Assembly (NCBI RefSeq): GCF_900111495.1
Contig: NZ_FOIU01000001.1
Location: 806,001-870,000 of the forward strand
DNA from: Chryseobacterium wanjuense
GTDB lineage: Bacteria > Bacteroidota > Bacteroidia > Flavobacteriales > Weeksellaceae
Direction of reading: 5' to 3'
Length of the DNA: 64,000 bases
In this document: positions 1 to 10,108 of the stretch, in pieces
How the letters are laid out: each line of letters begins with the position of its first letter
Position numbering within the stretch: the stretch's first letter is position 1
Position numbers and translations under genes: made by a program
Notes under the pieces: generated by a model
Told to the model about the DNA's origin: nothing
The model's input: only the letters and a program-made list of their open reading frames with translations
Database searches by the model: none

Positions 1-364
1 CAAAACTTTCATCGCTCACGACGGATTGTTTGATATGAAATCCTGGTATCTGACAACAGAAGAGCTTTGGTTTGCGAACTGGGATCTGGGTTCTCCTTGG
101 GAAAAACCGCAGCCAAAGGCTTACACAGAATGCAACCCAAGCAATTTTGTTGAAAAATGGAATAAGCCGATCATGGTCATTCAGGGTGGAATCGACTACA
201 GGGTTCCTTACGAACAGGGTCAGGAAGCTTTCCAGGCTGCAAAACTGAGAGGTTTAAAAACAAAATTTGTCTATTTCCCGAACGAAAATCACTGGGTTCT
301 TCATCCGCAAAACGGGCTGGTTTGGCAGAGAGAATTCTTTGATTGGTTGAAGGAAACGTTGTAA
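1..364 (+). CDS. Prolyl oligopeptidase family (S9) peptidase, C-terminal part
   Basis: The reading frame is open from the left edge of the window (first full codon at base 2) and ends in TAA at 362-364, so only about the last 120 residues are present. The fragment is the end of an alpha/beta-hydrolase domain. GGIDYRVPYEQG holds the acid Asp of the triad and NENHWVLHP the catalytic His, in the order and spacing usual for dipeptidyl-peptidase / acylaminoacyl-peptidase-like S9 enzymes. The Ser elbow must lie upstream of the window. A Met codon inside the fragment is not the start. Such Bacteroidota proteins are normally secreted and trim peptides in the periplasm, but the signal peptide cannot be seen here. 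Confidence 0.85.
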   Translation, partial: KTFIAHDGLFDMKSWYLTTEELWFANWDLGSPWEKPQPKAYTECNPSNFVEKWNKPIMVIQGGIDYRVPYEQGQEAFQAAKLRGLKTKFVYFPNENHWVLHPQNGLVWQREFFDWLKETL

Positions 365-369
365 AAATT

Positions 370-427
370 CCCCTCCTTTGGAGGGGTGGCGAAAATTCTA
401 AAAGAATTTTTGACGGGGTGGTTCAAA
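370..427. repeat. Intergenic double-hairpin repeat, possible terminator of the S9 peptidase gene
   Basis: Six bases after the stop codon lies a hairpin (stem CCCCTCC/GGAGGGG, 370-386), followed by a second one (stem AAAATTCT/AGAATTTT, 392-410) and GACGGGGTGGTTCAA. I recall this block as a common intergenic repeat in Chryseobacterium genomes (memory, not checked). The first hairpin may also end the upstream transcript. Confidence 0.5.
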
Positions 428-461
428 AAAAAACAAATAATTATTTAAAAATATCAATAGG

Positions 462-514
462 AGCGGGCTTTAGCCCGCTTTTTGTTTGTAACATTCCGAT
501 GGCTTTAGCCAAAA
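462..514. repeat. Bipartite 'GGCTTTAGCC' palindromic repeat, copy 1
   Basis: Two palindromes: AGCGGGCT-TT-AGCCCGCT at 462-479 and GGCT-TT-AGCC at 501-510, the second followed by AAAAC. A related element with the same two-part layout lies at 9826-9880, so this is a dispersed intergenic repeat and not a gene-specific site. Confidence 0.7.
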
Positions 515-530
515 CTTAAAAGAAGTTTAT

Positions 531-625
531 TTGAACCATTAAGATTTATGTAAGGAGTTAAGTTTAATTAAGAAAATCATTCTGATTTTTAAGCTTAATT
601 CCTTACATAAATCTTAATGGTTCAA
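531..625. repeat. 95-bp near-perfect inverted repeat
   Basis: Arms 531-567 and 589-625 are reverse complements with only two mismatches in 37 bases; an inner hairpin (AAAATCA-TTC-TGATTTT, 573-589) fills most of the middle. The transcript of either strand would fold into one long hairpin. There is no open frame. It lies 50 bp before the glycosylase gene and looks like a palindromic mobile repeat of the MITE/REP type. Confidence 0.75.
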
Positions 626-675
626 AAATTTAAAGCAAATTCATAGTTTAAGTCAAAAAATGATATATTTAAAAG

Positions 676-1164
676 ATGCAAAACAGGATTTCTTCATTTC
701 CTCCGATTATTGATAACAATTCTAAAATTTTGATTTTAGGTTCGATTCCGGGCGTAAAATCTTTAGAAAAGCAGCAATATTATGCTCATCCGCAAAATAA
801 ATTCTGGAAAATTATTTTTGAATTGTTGAATGAAAAATTTACTGAAGATTATGCGGAACGAATTAATATTTTAAAGAAACATCATATTGCACTTTGGGAC
901 GTCATTGATTCCTGTGAGAGAAAAGGCAGCCTCGATTCGGAGATCAGAAATGAAGAAGCCAACCAGATTGCAGAGCTTCTGGAAAACCATCCTCACATTG
1001 AAGCTATTTTTTGTAACGGTGGAAAATCTTACAAAAACTTACATAAAATTTTAGGAAAGAATTTCAGAATTCCTGTATTTTTGATGCCATCAACAAGTCC
1101 GCTTCACACTGTTTCTTTTGAAAAAAAAATTGAAGAATGGAAGACTGTTTTGGATTTTTTATAA
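676..1164 (+). CDS. Hypoxanthine-DNA glycosylase (UDG superfamily, HDG type)
   Basis: A 162-residue cytoplasmic repair enzyme of the uracil-DNA glycosylase fold. The N-terminal motif LGSIPGVKSLEKQQYYAHPQ followed by NKFW is the signature of the family-6 (HDG) branch, and MPSTSPLH near the C-terminus is the DNA-intercalating loop. Members remove hypoxanthine, the deamination product of adenine, to start base-excision repair. The length fits the family (about 160 residues) and the ATG at 676 is the only sensible start. It stands alone, between repeat-rich spacers, so it is probably transcribed by itself; no clear TAnnTTTG box is seen. The family call is firm; substrate preference is known from the family, not from this sequence. 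Confidence 0.85.
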   Translation: MQNRISSFPPIIDNNSKILILGSIPGVKSLEKQQYYAHPQNKFWKIIFELLNEKFTEDYAERINILKKHHIALWDVIDSCERKGSLDSEIRNEEANQIAELLENHPHIEAIFCNGGKSYKNLHKILGKNFRIPVFLMPSTSPLHTVSFEKKIEEWKTVLDFL

Positions 1165-1185
1165 GTTAACATATAGTTTGTCATG

Positions 1186-1215
1186 CTAAGCGGAGTCGAA
1201 GCATCTTTTAAAACT
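1186..1215. repeat. Short REP-like spacer element
   Basis: The stretch TGTCATGCTAAGCGGAGTCG followed by AAGCATCTTT resembles the widespread Bacteroidota intergenic repeat 'gtcattctgagcggagtcgaagaatct'. A related but diverged piece lies at 26932-26980. No gene is seen in the spacer 1165-1255. Confidence 0.4.
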
Positions 1216-1255
1216 CCAAAACGCTAAAATCCTCAAACTCTATAACTCTCCAACC

Positions 1256-2283
1256 CTAAACCCTCAAACCCAAATACTCATTCAACCCTTTTAAAAGCTC
1301 CAGTTGATTCCTGGTTCTATCAAGATTATGCTCAGGATATTTTGTTGAATAGTAAGTGCTTCCATTTAAATAATCCGTCAAAAAGCGAATTTCCTGAATA
1401 TAAATTGCGACTTGCGCAGCATAATCAAGGTTCTCAGATTCTTCCGGAGTTAATTTTTCTTTTAGATGAAATAAAAATCCTTCTTTTACAGCTTCATAAA
1501 TTTCAGGATTAAAATTATTTTCGGCACTTCCGTCATCTTCATTTGTCGTGTTGGTATAGGATTGAATCATAGTCCCAAAGTCATATAAAATGGTGGAAAT
1601 CATTACTGTATCCAAATCAATCACAGCTAATGCATGGTGATCTTCATCAAACAAAATATTACTGATTTTGGTATCGGCATGAATAATTCTTTTGGGAAGT
1701 TGGTTGGTTTTCACCATTTCGATCCATTTATCGGGCAATGACAGAAATTGGTCGGTGATTTCTATTTCTTTTTTTGCGTTTTCAATCAATTGAGGATCAG
1801 TGTTTTTTAAAGAATTTTTATAATCTGCAACTCTTTTTTCAAAATTAAGAAAGTTGGATAACGTTTCTTTTATTTCAATTAAATCACCGGTATTAATAAT
1901 ATTTAAAAAATAACTGAAAGTTTTTGCCGCCTCAAAAGCTGTTTGCACGGAAGGAACTGTAATAAAAGTGAAACTGTTTTCAATATAACTTTGCATCCTC
2001 CATGACTGTTCGTTTTCATCATGAATCAGAAATTCCTGTGTTGAAGAGGAAATTGGATGAATGATATCAAGTTGATAACCGTTAGACTGCAATAGACAAT
2101 TGATCTGCAAATGATTAATAATGATAGTATTTGCGTCTTTAAATACCTGATTATTAATTTTTTGAAGAATAAATTTTTGATCAGAATCTCTGTTTTCTAC
2201 AATATAAGTAGTATTGATCAGCCCGTTGGTAACCGGCGTGATCGTATAATTTTCGGTGTTGATAAACTTGTAAACAATATGAT

Positions 2284-2293
<10 letters not shown>
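1256..2293 (-). CDS. Phosphotransferase (APH/choline kinase fold), possible N-acetylhexosamine 1-kinase
   Basis: A 345-residue kinase of the aminoglycoside-phosphotransferase fold. The Brenner motif HADTKISNILFD (residues 205-216) gives catalytic base D207 and N212; VIDLDT (about 224-229) carries the metal-binding Asp, in the DxD form seen in NahK-like sugar kinases. The N-terminal lobe begins with the glycine-containing NGLINTTYIV loop. It is the last gene of a three-gene minus-strand operon: its ATG at 2293 overlaps the end of the nucleotidyltransferase gene by 10 bases. Next to a GH109 hydrolase and a nucleotidyltransferase, a role in phosphorylating the released amino sugar at C1 is plausible (inference). 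Homologues are often labelled 'mucin desulfatase' or 'aminoglycoside phosphotransferase'; I see no reason to expect drug resistance. Confidence 0.75.
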
Positions 2294-4660
<2,367 letters not shown>

Positions 4661-4861
4661 TCATTTTGTTTGAATTTTTATTAATATGGATTGATTTATT
4701 GTTCTAAATGTATATTTTATTTATTGTTAGGTGAATTATTTTTAATGTTCAAAATTATAAACAACAAAATAGCTCTGAAACTATTTCAAACGATGAAATG
4801 GATAATAGTAAAATCGTATTATTTACTGTAATAGGCAGTAAGAACCCTTTCTCTCATTTTA

Positions 4862-5170
4862 TTAAGGTACTTTGATATCCTTCGTGTTGGATAAAATAAT
4901 CAGGGAAACATTTTTATCAATTAAATGAACCCAATTGGCACTGTGACCGTAACCTTCACCCTGACGTTCTGCGAATAATGTATTTACAGAACCAAATTCT
5001 TAGAATAAACCTTTATAAGTAAGCAATTCAATATTGCCGTTTTTCGTTAATAATGAACCATTGAAATTGTCTTTCTTCACACAGGAATCAATGACTTTTT
5101 CGACTTTTTGCAGTTGTGAATACGCTGTATTGATGGTGATCAGTAACTGCACAGTCAATAAACTCTTCAA
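4862..5170 (-). pseudogene. Relic of a serine hydrolase (beta-lactamase/S12 type) gene
   Basis: On the minus strand one frame runs for 103 codons but is broken by TAA at 5002-5000. The part before the stop reads like a signal peptide plus the start of an S12-type hydrolase (VIDSCVKKDNFNGSLLTKNG). The part after it reads like the very end of the same family (GYGHSANWVHLIDKNVSLII, then LSNTKD). The middle, with the SxxK and YxN motifs, is missing, so a large deletion and a nonsense change have occurred. The most likely old start is TTG at 5170, or an ATG lost further upstream. No function is expected. The rest of 4571-5257 holds nothing I can recognise. Confidence 0.65.
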
Positions 5171-5257
5171 TGGATGTATATTTTTAACAATATTGAATTG
5201 CTTATAGGGTGAACATAATTAATTATTAATAATTTGGTTTAAATTAATCATAAATAA

Positions 5258-5950
5258 TTATTTTTCTATCGTATAAACTTCTTCGTAAGGCTGAATTAAA
5301 ACCCATCCGCTTCCTGAAAATTTCATCTGAAATTCTTCACCGCTTCCTCTTCCGATCAGGCTTTTGAAAGATACATTGGTTTTCAGTTCAGGGCTCAGAT
5401 TTCCCGACCAGGCAACGGTAGCATTCGGATCTGTGAAAACAGGAGCATCAGGAGTTACCATCAATGTCAGTGGATCTCCGTGAGTAGTGATTGCGATATG
5501 TCCCGTTCCGGATAATTTCACCTGAAACAATCCTCCGGACATCATTCCTGCTACACTTTTCAGCATGGTGATATCGTTTTTGATGCTTTGTTCGTGAGCC
5601 AATACGTCATTTCCGTTGACGCAGATCGATTCATTATTAAGATAAAGAATACGGACTTTTTTCCCCGAATCGGCAACGTATAATTTTCCCGTTCCTTCAG
5701 CCTTCATCAGTCGCGTTCCTTCTCCGCTGATCGCTTTTTTCAAAAGATTTCCCAACCCTCCGGAAAGCATGCCTTGTTTTTCGAAGTTGATATTTCCGAT
5801 GTAGCCGACCATACTCCCGATTTTTGTCCATACAGACTGGTTATTCAGGTTGATTTCGAGTAATTGCGGTTTTTCGAGTTCGAAATAATCTCTTTCCTGC
5901 GGATTCTCTTTTGTTTCGTTTACGAAAGCTTCCAATGAATATTTGCTCAT
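5258..5950 (-). CDS. AIM24 family protein
   Basis: 230 residues. Glycine-rich beta-strand repeats run throughout (GSMVGYIGNINFE, GEGTRLMKAEGTGKLYVAD, FQVKLSGTGHIAI, FQMKFSGSGWVLIQPYEEV), the pattern of the AIM24/DUF124 beta-prism fold. No signal peptide or membrane segment is seen, so it should be cytoplasmic. Bacterial members have no settled role; the yeast namesake is a mitochondrial inner-membrane protein. It is a single gene, divergent from queA, with about 200 bp between the two starts. The ATG at 5950 is followed directly by the conserved N-terminus. Confidence 0.8.
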   Translation of the reverse strand: MSKYSLEAFVNETKENPQERDYFELEKPQLLEINLNNQSVWTKIGSMVGYIGNINFEKQGMLSGGLGNLLKKAISGEGTRLMKAEGTGKLYVADSGKKVRILYLNNESICVNGNDVLAHEQSIKNDITMLKSVAGMMSGGLFQVKLSGTGHIAITTHGDPLTLMVTPDAPVFTDPNATVAWSGNLSPELKTNVSFKSLIGRGSGEEFQMKFSGSGWVLIQPYEEVYTIEK

Positions 5951-6061
5951 AGTGTAATTATTTTAAGATGCCAAAGTACAATTTTTTACCTTTAGAAATT
6001 ACCGTAATATCACGGTTTTTTATTTCATTTAAAATTAATTTGATATGAATTCAAATAATAC

Positions 6062-6093
6062 TTGACAAAGGGGTGTTTGATGTCGTATATTTG
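6062..6093 (+). promoter_or_regulatory. Bacteroidota promoter of queA
   Basis: TTG at 6062-6064 (in TTGACA) and TATATTTG at 6086-6093, 21 bases apart, match the -33 TTG / -7 TAnnTTTG consensus exactly. Transcription would begin near 6100, leaving a leader of roughly 50 bases before the ATG at 6149. Confidence 0.8.
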
Positions 6094-6148
6094 CACTCCG
6101 AAAATTACACCTCGTAATTTCAATAATTTTTAAACCGTAATTTAAAAA

Positions 6149-7198
6149 ATGAAAACATCAGATTTTAATTTTGATCTTCCTGCAGAACTATTAGCAGAAC
6201 ACCCATCAGAGCACAGAGACGAAGCGAGATTAATGGTTTTGGACAGAAAAACTCAGACCATTGAGCACAAATTGTTCAAAGATGTGGTAGATTATTTCAG
6301 TGAGGAAGATTTATTTATCTTTAATAATACTAAAGTTTTCCCTGCACGTCTTTATGGAAATAAGGAAAAAACAGGTGCTAAAATCGAAGTATTCCTTTTA
6401 AGAGAGCTTGATAAGGAAACACGTGTGTGGGATGTATTGGTAGATCCTGCAAGAAAAATCAGAATCGGTAACAAACTTTTCTTTACAGAAGATGAATCTT
6501 TGGTAGCTGAAGTTATCGACAATACAACTTCCAGAGGAAGAACATTGAGATTTTTATTCGACGGTTCTTACGAAGAATTCAGAGCCAAATTAAAAGAATT
6601 AGGAGAAACTCCACTTCCAAAATACATCAAAAGAGCTGTTGAACCTGAAGATGCTGAAAGATATCAGACTATTTATGCAAAAATAGAAGGGGCGGTTGCT
6701 GCACCTACTGCTGGTCTTCACTTCTCTAAACATTTGATGAAGAGATTGGAAATCAAAGGAATTAATTTTGCAGAAATTACACTTCACGTTGGTTTAGGAA
6801 CATTCAACCCAATCGAAGTTGAAGATCTTTCTAAACATAAAATGGAGTCGGAAGAAGTGTTTATTGATGAAAGAAATGCTGAAATCATCAACAAAGCCGT
6901 AGACGGAAACAGAAGAGTTTGCGCAGTAGGAACTACAACAATGAGAGCTTTGGAAACTTCGGTTTCTTCAAACAAAAAAATCTCTGCATTCCACGGCTGG
7001 ACAAACAAATTCATCTATCCGCCTCACGATTTCGGAGTAGCAAACTCAATGATCACAAACTTCCACACGCCAAAATCTACATTAATCATGATGATTGCAG
7101 CGTTTGCCGGAAGAGATTTCATCATGCACGCATACGAAGAAGCTGTAAAAGAGAAATACAAATTCTACTCGTACGGTGATGCAATGTTAATTTTATAA
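6149..7198 (+). CDS. queA: S-adenosylmethionine:tRNA ribosyltransferase-isomerase
   Basis: 349 residues, full length for QueA. It starts with the family's [19 protein letters not shown], and carries [20 protein letters not shown] and TLHVGLGTF, all QueA hallmarks. The enzyme moves the ribose part of SAM onto 7-aminomethyl-7-deazaguanine in tRNA anticodons and makes epoxyqueuosine, the next-to-last step of queuosine synthesis, in the cytoplasm. It has its own strong promoter. Downstream lies another RNA-modification gene, rlmN, but a mobile-looking four-helix-bundle cassette sits between them. The start ATG at 6149 agrees with the family N-terminus. Confidence 0.97.
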   Translation: MKTSDFNFDLPAELLAEHPSEHRDEARLMVLDRKTQTIEHKLFKDVVDYFSEEDLFIFNNTKVFPARLYGNKEKTGAKIEVFLLRELDKETRVWDVLVDPARKIRIGNKLFFTEDESLVAEVIDNTTSRGRTLRFLFDGSYEEFRAKLKELGETPLPKYIKRAVEPEDAERYQTIYAKIEGAVAAPTAGLHFSKHLMKRLEIKGINFAEITLHVGLGTFNPIEVEDLSKHKMESEEVFIDERNAEIINKAVDGNRRVCAVGTTTMRALETSVSSNKKISAFHGWTNKFIYPPHDFGVANSMITNFHTPKSTLIMMIAAFAGRDFIMHAYEEAVKEKYKFYSYGDAMLIL

Positions 7199-7210
7199 TA
7201 AAAAAGTAAA

Positions 7211-7644
7211 AAGAGCCAAGTTAAAAGTAAAAAGGTAAGTTAGAGGTATAAAGTAGAGGTCGATGAGACAGAATGATTTACTTACAAGGACTTTTGCATT
7301 TGGGGTTAATTGTCTTAAGTTTTTAAGAACGCTTCCAAACGATCCTGAAAGTAAATTAATAAGATTTCAACTTGGAAAATCTGCTACTTCAATAGGTGCT
7401 AATTATGAAGAATCGCAGGCTGGATCTTCTAAAGCAGATTTTAAAAATAAAGTGAAAATTGCTTTAAGGGAAGCCCGGGAAAGTAATTTTTGGCTTCGGG
7501 TTTTAGAAAAACTAGACGGCTATAATTCAGAAGAATTTAAAAACTTATTGAATGAAAGTGCAGAACTGAAAAATATTCTGGCTGCAATAGTTAATAATAC
7601 CAAACTTTAAAAACTTTTTAATTTTTACTTTTAACTTGGCTCTT
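7211..7644. mobile_element. Four-helix-bundle (IVP-like) cassette bounded by a perfect 23-bp inverted repeat
   Basis: Bases 7211-7233 and 7622-7644 are exact reverse complements over 23 bases (core AGCCAAGTTAAAAGTAAAAA). They enclose only the four-helix-bundle gene 7263-7610, begin 12 bases after the queA stop and end 7 bases before the rlmN ATG. Genes of this family are known as open frames in the intervening sequences of bacterial 23S rRNA genes, also bounded by complementary ends. The boundaries make the gene look like a compact inserted unit. No transposase and no clear target-site duplication are seen; movement is inference. Confidence 0.65.
7263..7610 (+). CDS. Four-helix-bundle protein (TIGR02436 / S23 / IVP family)
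   Basis: 115 residues with the family core SIGANYEESQAGSSKADF...KIALREARESNFWLRVLEKLD. The fold is a bundle of four helices that forms a pentamer in known relatives (23S rRNA intervening-sequence proteins, and Avd of diversity-generating retroelements). No reverse transcriptase, variable repeat or rRNA is nearby, so it is neither a DGR accessory gene nor an rRNA insertion. The protein is basic enough to bind nucleic acid. The gene sits alone inside the 23-bp inverted repeat described separately. The ATG at 7263 matches the usual N-terminus and length (about 115-120). Function is unknown; family assignment is secure. Confidence 0.88.
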   Translation: MRQNDLLTRTFAFGVNCLKFLRTLPNDPESKLIRFQLGKSATSIGANYEESQAGSSKADFKNKVKIALREARESNFWLRVLEKLDGYNSEEFKNLLNESAELKNILAAIVNNTKL

Positions 7645-7651
7645 AAATAAT

Positions 7652-8686
7652 ATGAAAGATATCAGAACTTTATCACTAGACCAGCTCAAAGAATACTTTA
7701 TGTCTTTGGGAGAGAAGCCGTTTCGTGCGAAACAGGTGTATGACTGGTTGTGGAGTAAGAATCTCCATTCGATTGATGAAATGACGAATCTTTCGAAAAC
7801 TCTTCGCGAAAGAATTGCGGAAGAATATACCATCAATCCCGTTTCTGTGGATCAGCTTCAAAGAAGTACGGACGGCACCATCAAAAACGGAGTGAAGCTT
7901 CACGACGGCCTTATGGTGGAATCTGTATTAATTCCTACAGAAACAAGAACTACAGCATGTGTTTCTTCACAGGTCGGATGTTCATTGAACTGCGAATTCT
8001 GCGCCACAGCGAGACTGAAAAGAATGAGAAATCTTGAAGTTGCTGAAATCGTGGATCAGGTTGCTTTAATCGACAGCCAGAGTAAAATGTACTTCGACAG
8101 ACCGCTTTCCAATATCGTTTTTATGGGAATGGGAGAGCCGATGATGAATTACAAAAATGTGGTGGAAGCGATCAGAAAAATCACCCAGCCGGAAGGTTTG
8201 GGAATGTCTCCGAGAAGAATTACCGTTTCTACTTCCGGAATTCCAAAAATGATCAAAATGTTGGCAGATGAGGATTTGAGGGTGAAATTGGCATTATCAC
8301 TTCACTCGGCAATTGAATCTAAACGCAACGAGATCATGCCTTTCTCCGATAAGTTTCCTTTAACGGAGATCATGGAAGCGCTTCAATATTGGTACAAAAA
8401 GACAGGCTCTGTTGTTACTTTTGAATATTGTGTCTGGAAGGATATTAATGATAAAGATGAAGACATAAAAGCCTTGATTAAATATTGCAAGCAGATTCCT
8501 TCTAAAGTTAATTTAATTCAGTATAATCCGATCGGTGACGGAAAATATGACCAGTGCAACAAACAGGCGGAAGAAAACTATATCCGTCAGCTTGAAAATG
8601 CCGGAATCGTTTGCGTCGTAAGAAAAAGCCGTGGTGGAGATATCGATGCAGCTTGCGGTCAGCTGGCTAATAAAGCTTCGGATTAA
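7652..8686 (+). CDS. rlmN: Dual-specificity 23S rRNA / tRNA adenine-C2 methyltransferase
   Basis: 344 residues, radical-SAM enzyme. CSLNCEFC (C110, C114, C117) binds the 4Fe-4S cluster, and AACGQLA near the end holds C335, matching the second methyl-transfer cysteine of RlmN. It methylates A2503 of 23S rRNA and A37 of some tRNAs at C2. VFMGMGEPMMNYKNV is the SAM-binding GGE-type motif. The start ATG at 7652 lies only 7 bases after the inverted repeat of the four-helix cassette, so the cassette end forms the leader or promoter region of this gene. The antibiotic-resistance relative Cfr has a different sequence context; nothing here suggests Cfr. Confidence 0.96.
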   Translation: MKDIRTLSLDQLKEYFMSLGEKPFRAKQVYDWLWSKNLHSIDEMTNLSKTLRERIAEEYTINPVSVDQLQRSTDGTIKNGVKLHDGLMVESVLIPTETRTTACVSSQVGCSLNCEFCATARLKRMRNLEVAEIVDQVALIDSQSKMYFDRPLSNIVFMGMGEPMMNYKNVVEAIRKITQPEGLGMSPRRITVSTSGIPKMIKMLADEDLRVKLALSLHSAIESKRNEIMPFSDKFPLTEIMEALQYWYKKTGSVVTFEYCVWKDINDKDEDIKALIKYCKQIPSKVNLIQYNPIGDGKYDQCNKQAEENYIRQLENAGIVCVVRKSRGGDIDAACGQLANKASD

Positions 8687-8735
8687 AATTTTATTAAAAA
8701 AATCAAAAAAAATTCTTAAAAGTTTCTTAAAATCC

Positions 8736-8743
8736 TACCTTTG
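8736..8743 (+). promoter_or_regulatory. -7 element TACCTTTG of the hydroxylase gene
   Basis: TACCTTTG matches TAnnTTTG. Transcription would begin near 8750, which rules out an in-frame TTG at 8741 as start and supports the ATG at 8765, preceded by AAAGG. No clear TTG is seen at -33. Confidence 0.55.
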
Positions 8744-8764
8744 TGTTACAAATTAAAGGTGATA

Positions 8765-9700
8765 ATGGATTACTTTATGGACGAAAATGGATTAGAAAGT
8801 GTCTATTCATGGGCAATTCCTATCCATGCCACTATTATTTTAGCTGAGATGATTTATAGTCACGTTTCAGAAGCTAAGCTGTATGATAAAAAGGATGTTG
8901 CCACCAGTGTCTATCTTGCTTTAATGAATTTCGGACTTGATCTTGTGATGAAAGCTTTTGCCATGGGTGTCATGTTTTTCTTTTACAATCACAGGCTTTT
9001 TTCATGGGATTTTACGATTTGGTATTGGCTGATCTGCTTTGTTGTGACAGATTTTGCTTACTATGTTTTACACTATGTAGATCATCATTCCAGGGCGTTT
9101 TGGGCGGTTCATATTACGCATCACAATTCAGAATATTTTAATCTGACAACAGGTTTCAGAAGTCCTGTTTTACAGCCGCTATACAGATATTTATACTTTT
9201 CTCCATTGGCTTTTTTAGGGTTTAATCCTTGGCATATTATGGTCGTGTATGCGATCGGTCAGGTGTACGGAACTTGGGTTCATACGCAGACCGTGAAGAG
9301 TATGGGAATTCTTGAATATGTTTTGGTAACGCCTTCTCATCACCGTGTTCATCACGCCTGCAACATCAAATATCTTGACAGAAACATGGGAATGTGCCTT
9401 ATTATCTGGGACAAAATTTTCGGAACTTTTGAAAAAGAAGACCCCAACGTTCCGGTAAAGTATGGAATTTATCCAAAAATGCCGGATAATAAACCGGATA
9501 CCGTTCTTTTGTATGAATGGAGAAAAATTTGGAAAGATATTAAACAACCAGGTTTAAAATTTTCAGACAGAATTAATTATATCTTCAATTCTCCGGGATG
9601 GCGACACGACGGAACTGGAAAAACGGTACGACAATATCAAAAAGATTATTGGGCGAAAAAAAATAAGAAAAAAGAAGACATTCAGAAGAAATCTGCTTGA
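8765..9700 (+). CDS. Sterol desaturase / fatty-acid hydroxylase family membrane enzyme
   Basis: About 311 residues with the eight-histidine di-iron pattern: HYVDHH, HITHH and, later, HHRVHHA, spaced by hydrophobic segments (several membrane helices in the first 180 residues). The C-terminal tail is charged and cytoplasmic, ending with many lysines. Family members hydroxylate or desaturate lipids in the inner membrane using O2; the lipid cannot be told. The start at 8765 is chosen because a -7 box ends at 8743 and ATG follows at normal leader distance. The next in-frame Met (8777) is also possible. It follows rlmN by 78 bases and appears to be its own unit. Confidence 0.82.
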   Translation: MDYFMDENGLESVYSWAIPIHATIILAEMIYSHVSEAKLYDKKDVATSVYLALMNFGLDLVMKAFAMGVMFFFYNHRLFSWDFTIWYWLICFVVTDFAYYVLHYVDHHSRAFWAVHITHHNSEYFNLTTGFRSPVLQPLYRYLYFSPLAFLGFNPWHIMVVYAIGQVYGTWVHTQTVKSMGILEYVLVTPSHHRVHHACNIKYLDRNMGMCLIIWDKIFGTFEKEDPNVPVKYGIYPKMPDNKPDTVLLYEWRKIWKDIKQPGLKFSDRINYIFNSPGWRHDGTGKTVRQYQKDYWAKKNKKKEDIQKKSA

Positions 9701-9709
9701 TTTTTTTTT

Positions 9710-10088
9710 AACACAAATGGCACTAATATTTTCACAAATCGCACAAAGTTTTAAACATAAATTACACAATTTTTCACTTCAACGGTTTCATAAAATCAAT
9801 AAAAATCAATATTAATATCGATAGGAGCAGGCTTTAGCCCACTATCACTTTAAGAATAATCATTTGGCTTTAGCCAAAACCTAAAATACAAAACATCAAC
9901 CCTTTGCTGAGTGAAATTGAAGATTCGATGTAGTCAAATGCCTTTGCGAACGAAAAATCAATACAATAATTTAAATAAAAACCTCTGCGTTAAAATAGAT
10001 TCTTCCTTCGTCAAAATGACAAAAAGAACGTCTAAGTTTTATATAAATATTGGTGAAAATTAGTGCAAAGATTAGTGCAATTTGTGTT
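9710..10088. repeat. Spacer with flanking 18-bp inverted repeat
   Basis: 9710-9727 and 10071-10088 are reverse complements with one mismatch (AACACAAATNGCACTAAT). Between them lie the second GGCTTTAGCC element and a REP-like 'CTTTGCTGAGTGAA...CTTTGCGAACG' piece, but no open frame with coding signs. This may be a decayed small element or a nest of intergenic repeats. It covers the gene-free stretch 9701-10108. Confidence 0.45.
9826..9880. repeat. Bipartite 'GGCTTTAGCC' palindromic repeat, copy 2
   Basis: AGCAGGCT-TT-AGCCCACT at 9826-9843 and TTTGGCT-TT-AGCCAAA at 9863-9878, same order and similar spacing as the copy at 462-514. Preceded in both copies by AT-rich sequence ending in ATAGG. Dispersed intergenic repeat. 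Confidence 0.7.
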
Positions 10089-10108
10089 TAAATAAATATT
10101 TTTACCCT

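Noticed and set aside
7263..7610. Diversity-generating retroelement accessory gene (avd)
   Set aside because: No reverse transcriptase, template repeat or variable gene lies within 10 kb; the gene is bounded by rlmN and queA.
7211..7644. 23S rRNA intervening sequence
   Set aside because: No rRNA sequence flanks it; both sides are protein genes.
7652..8686. Cfr-type antibiotic-resistance methyltransferase
   Set aside because: Sequence, length and place beside queA fit housekeeping RlmN; no resistance context.
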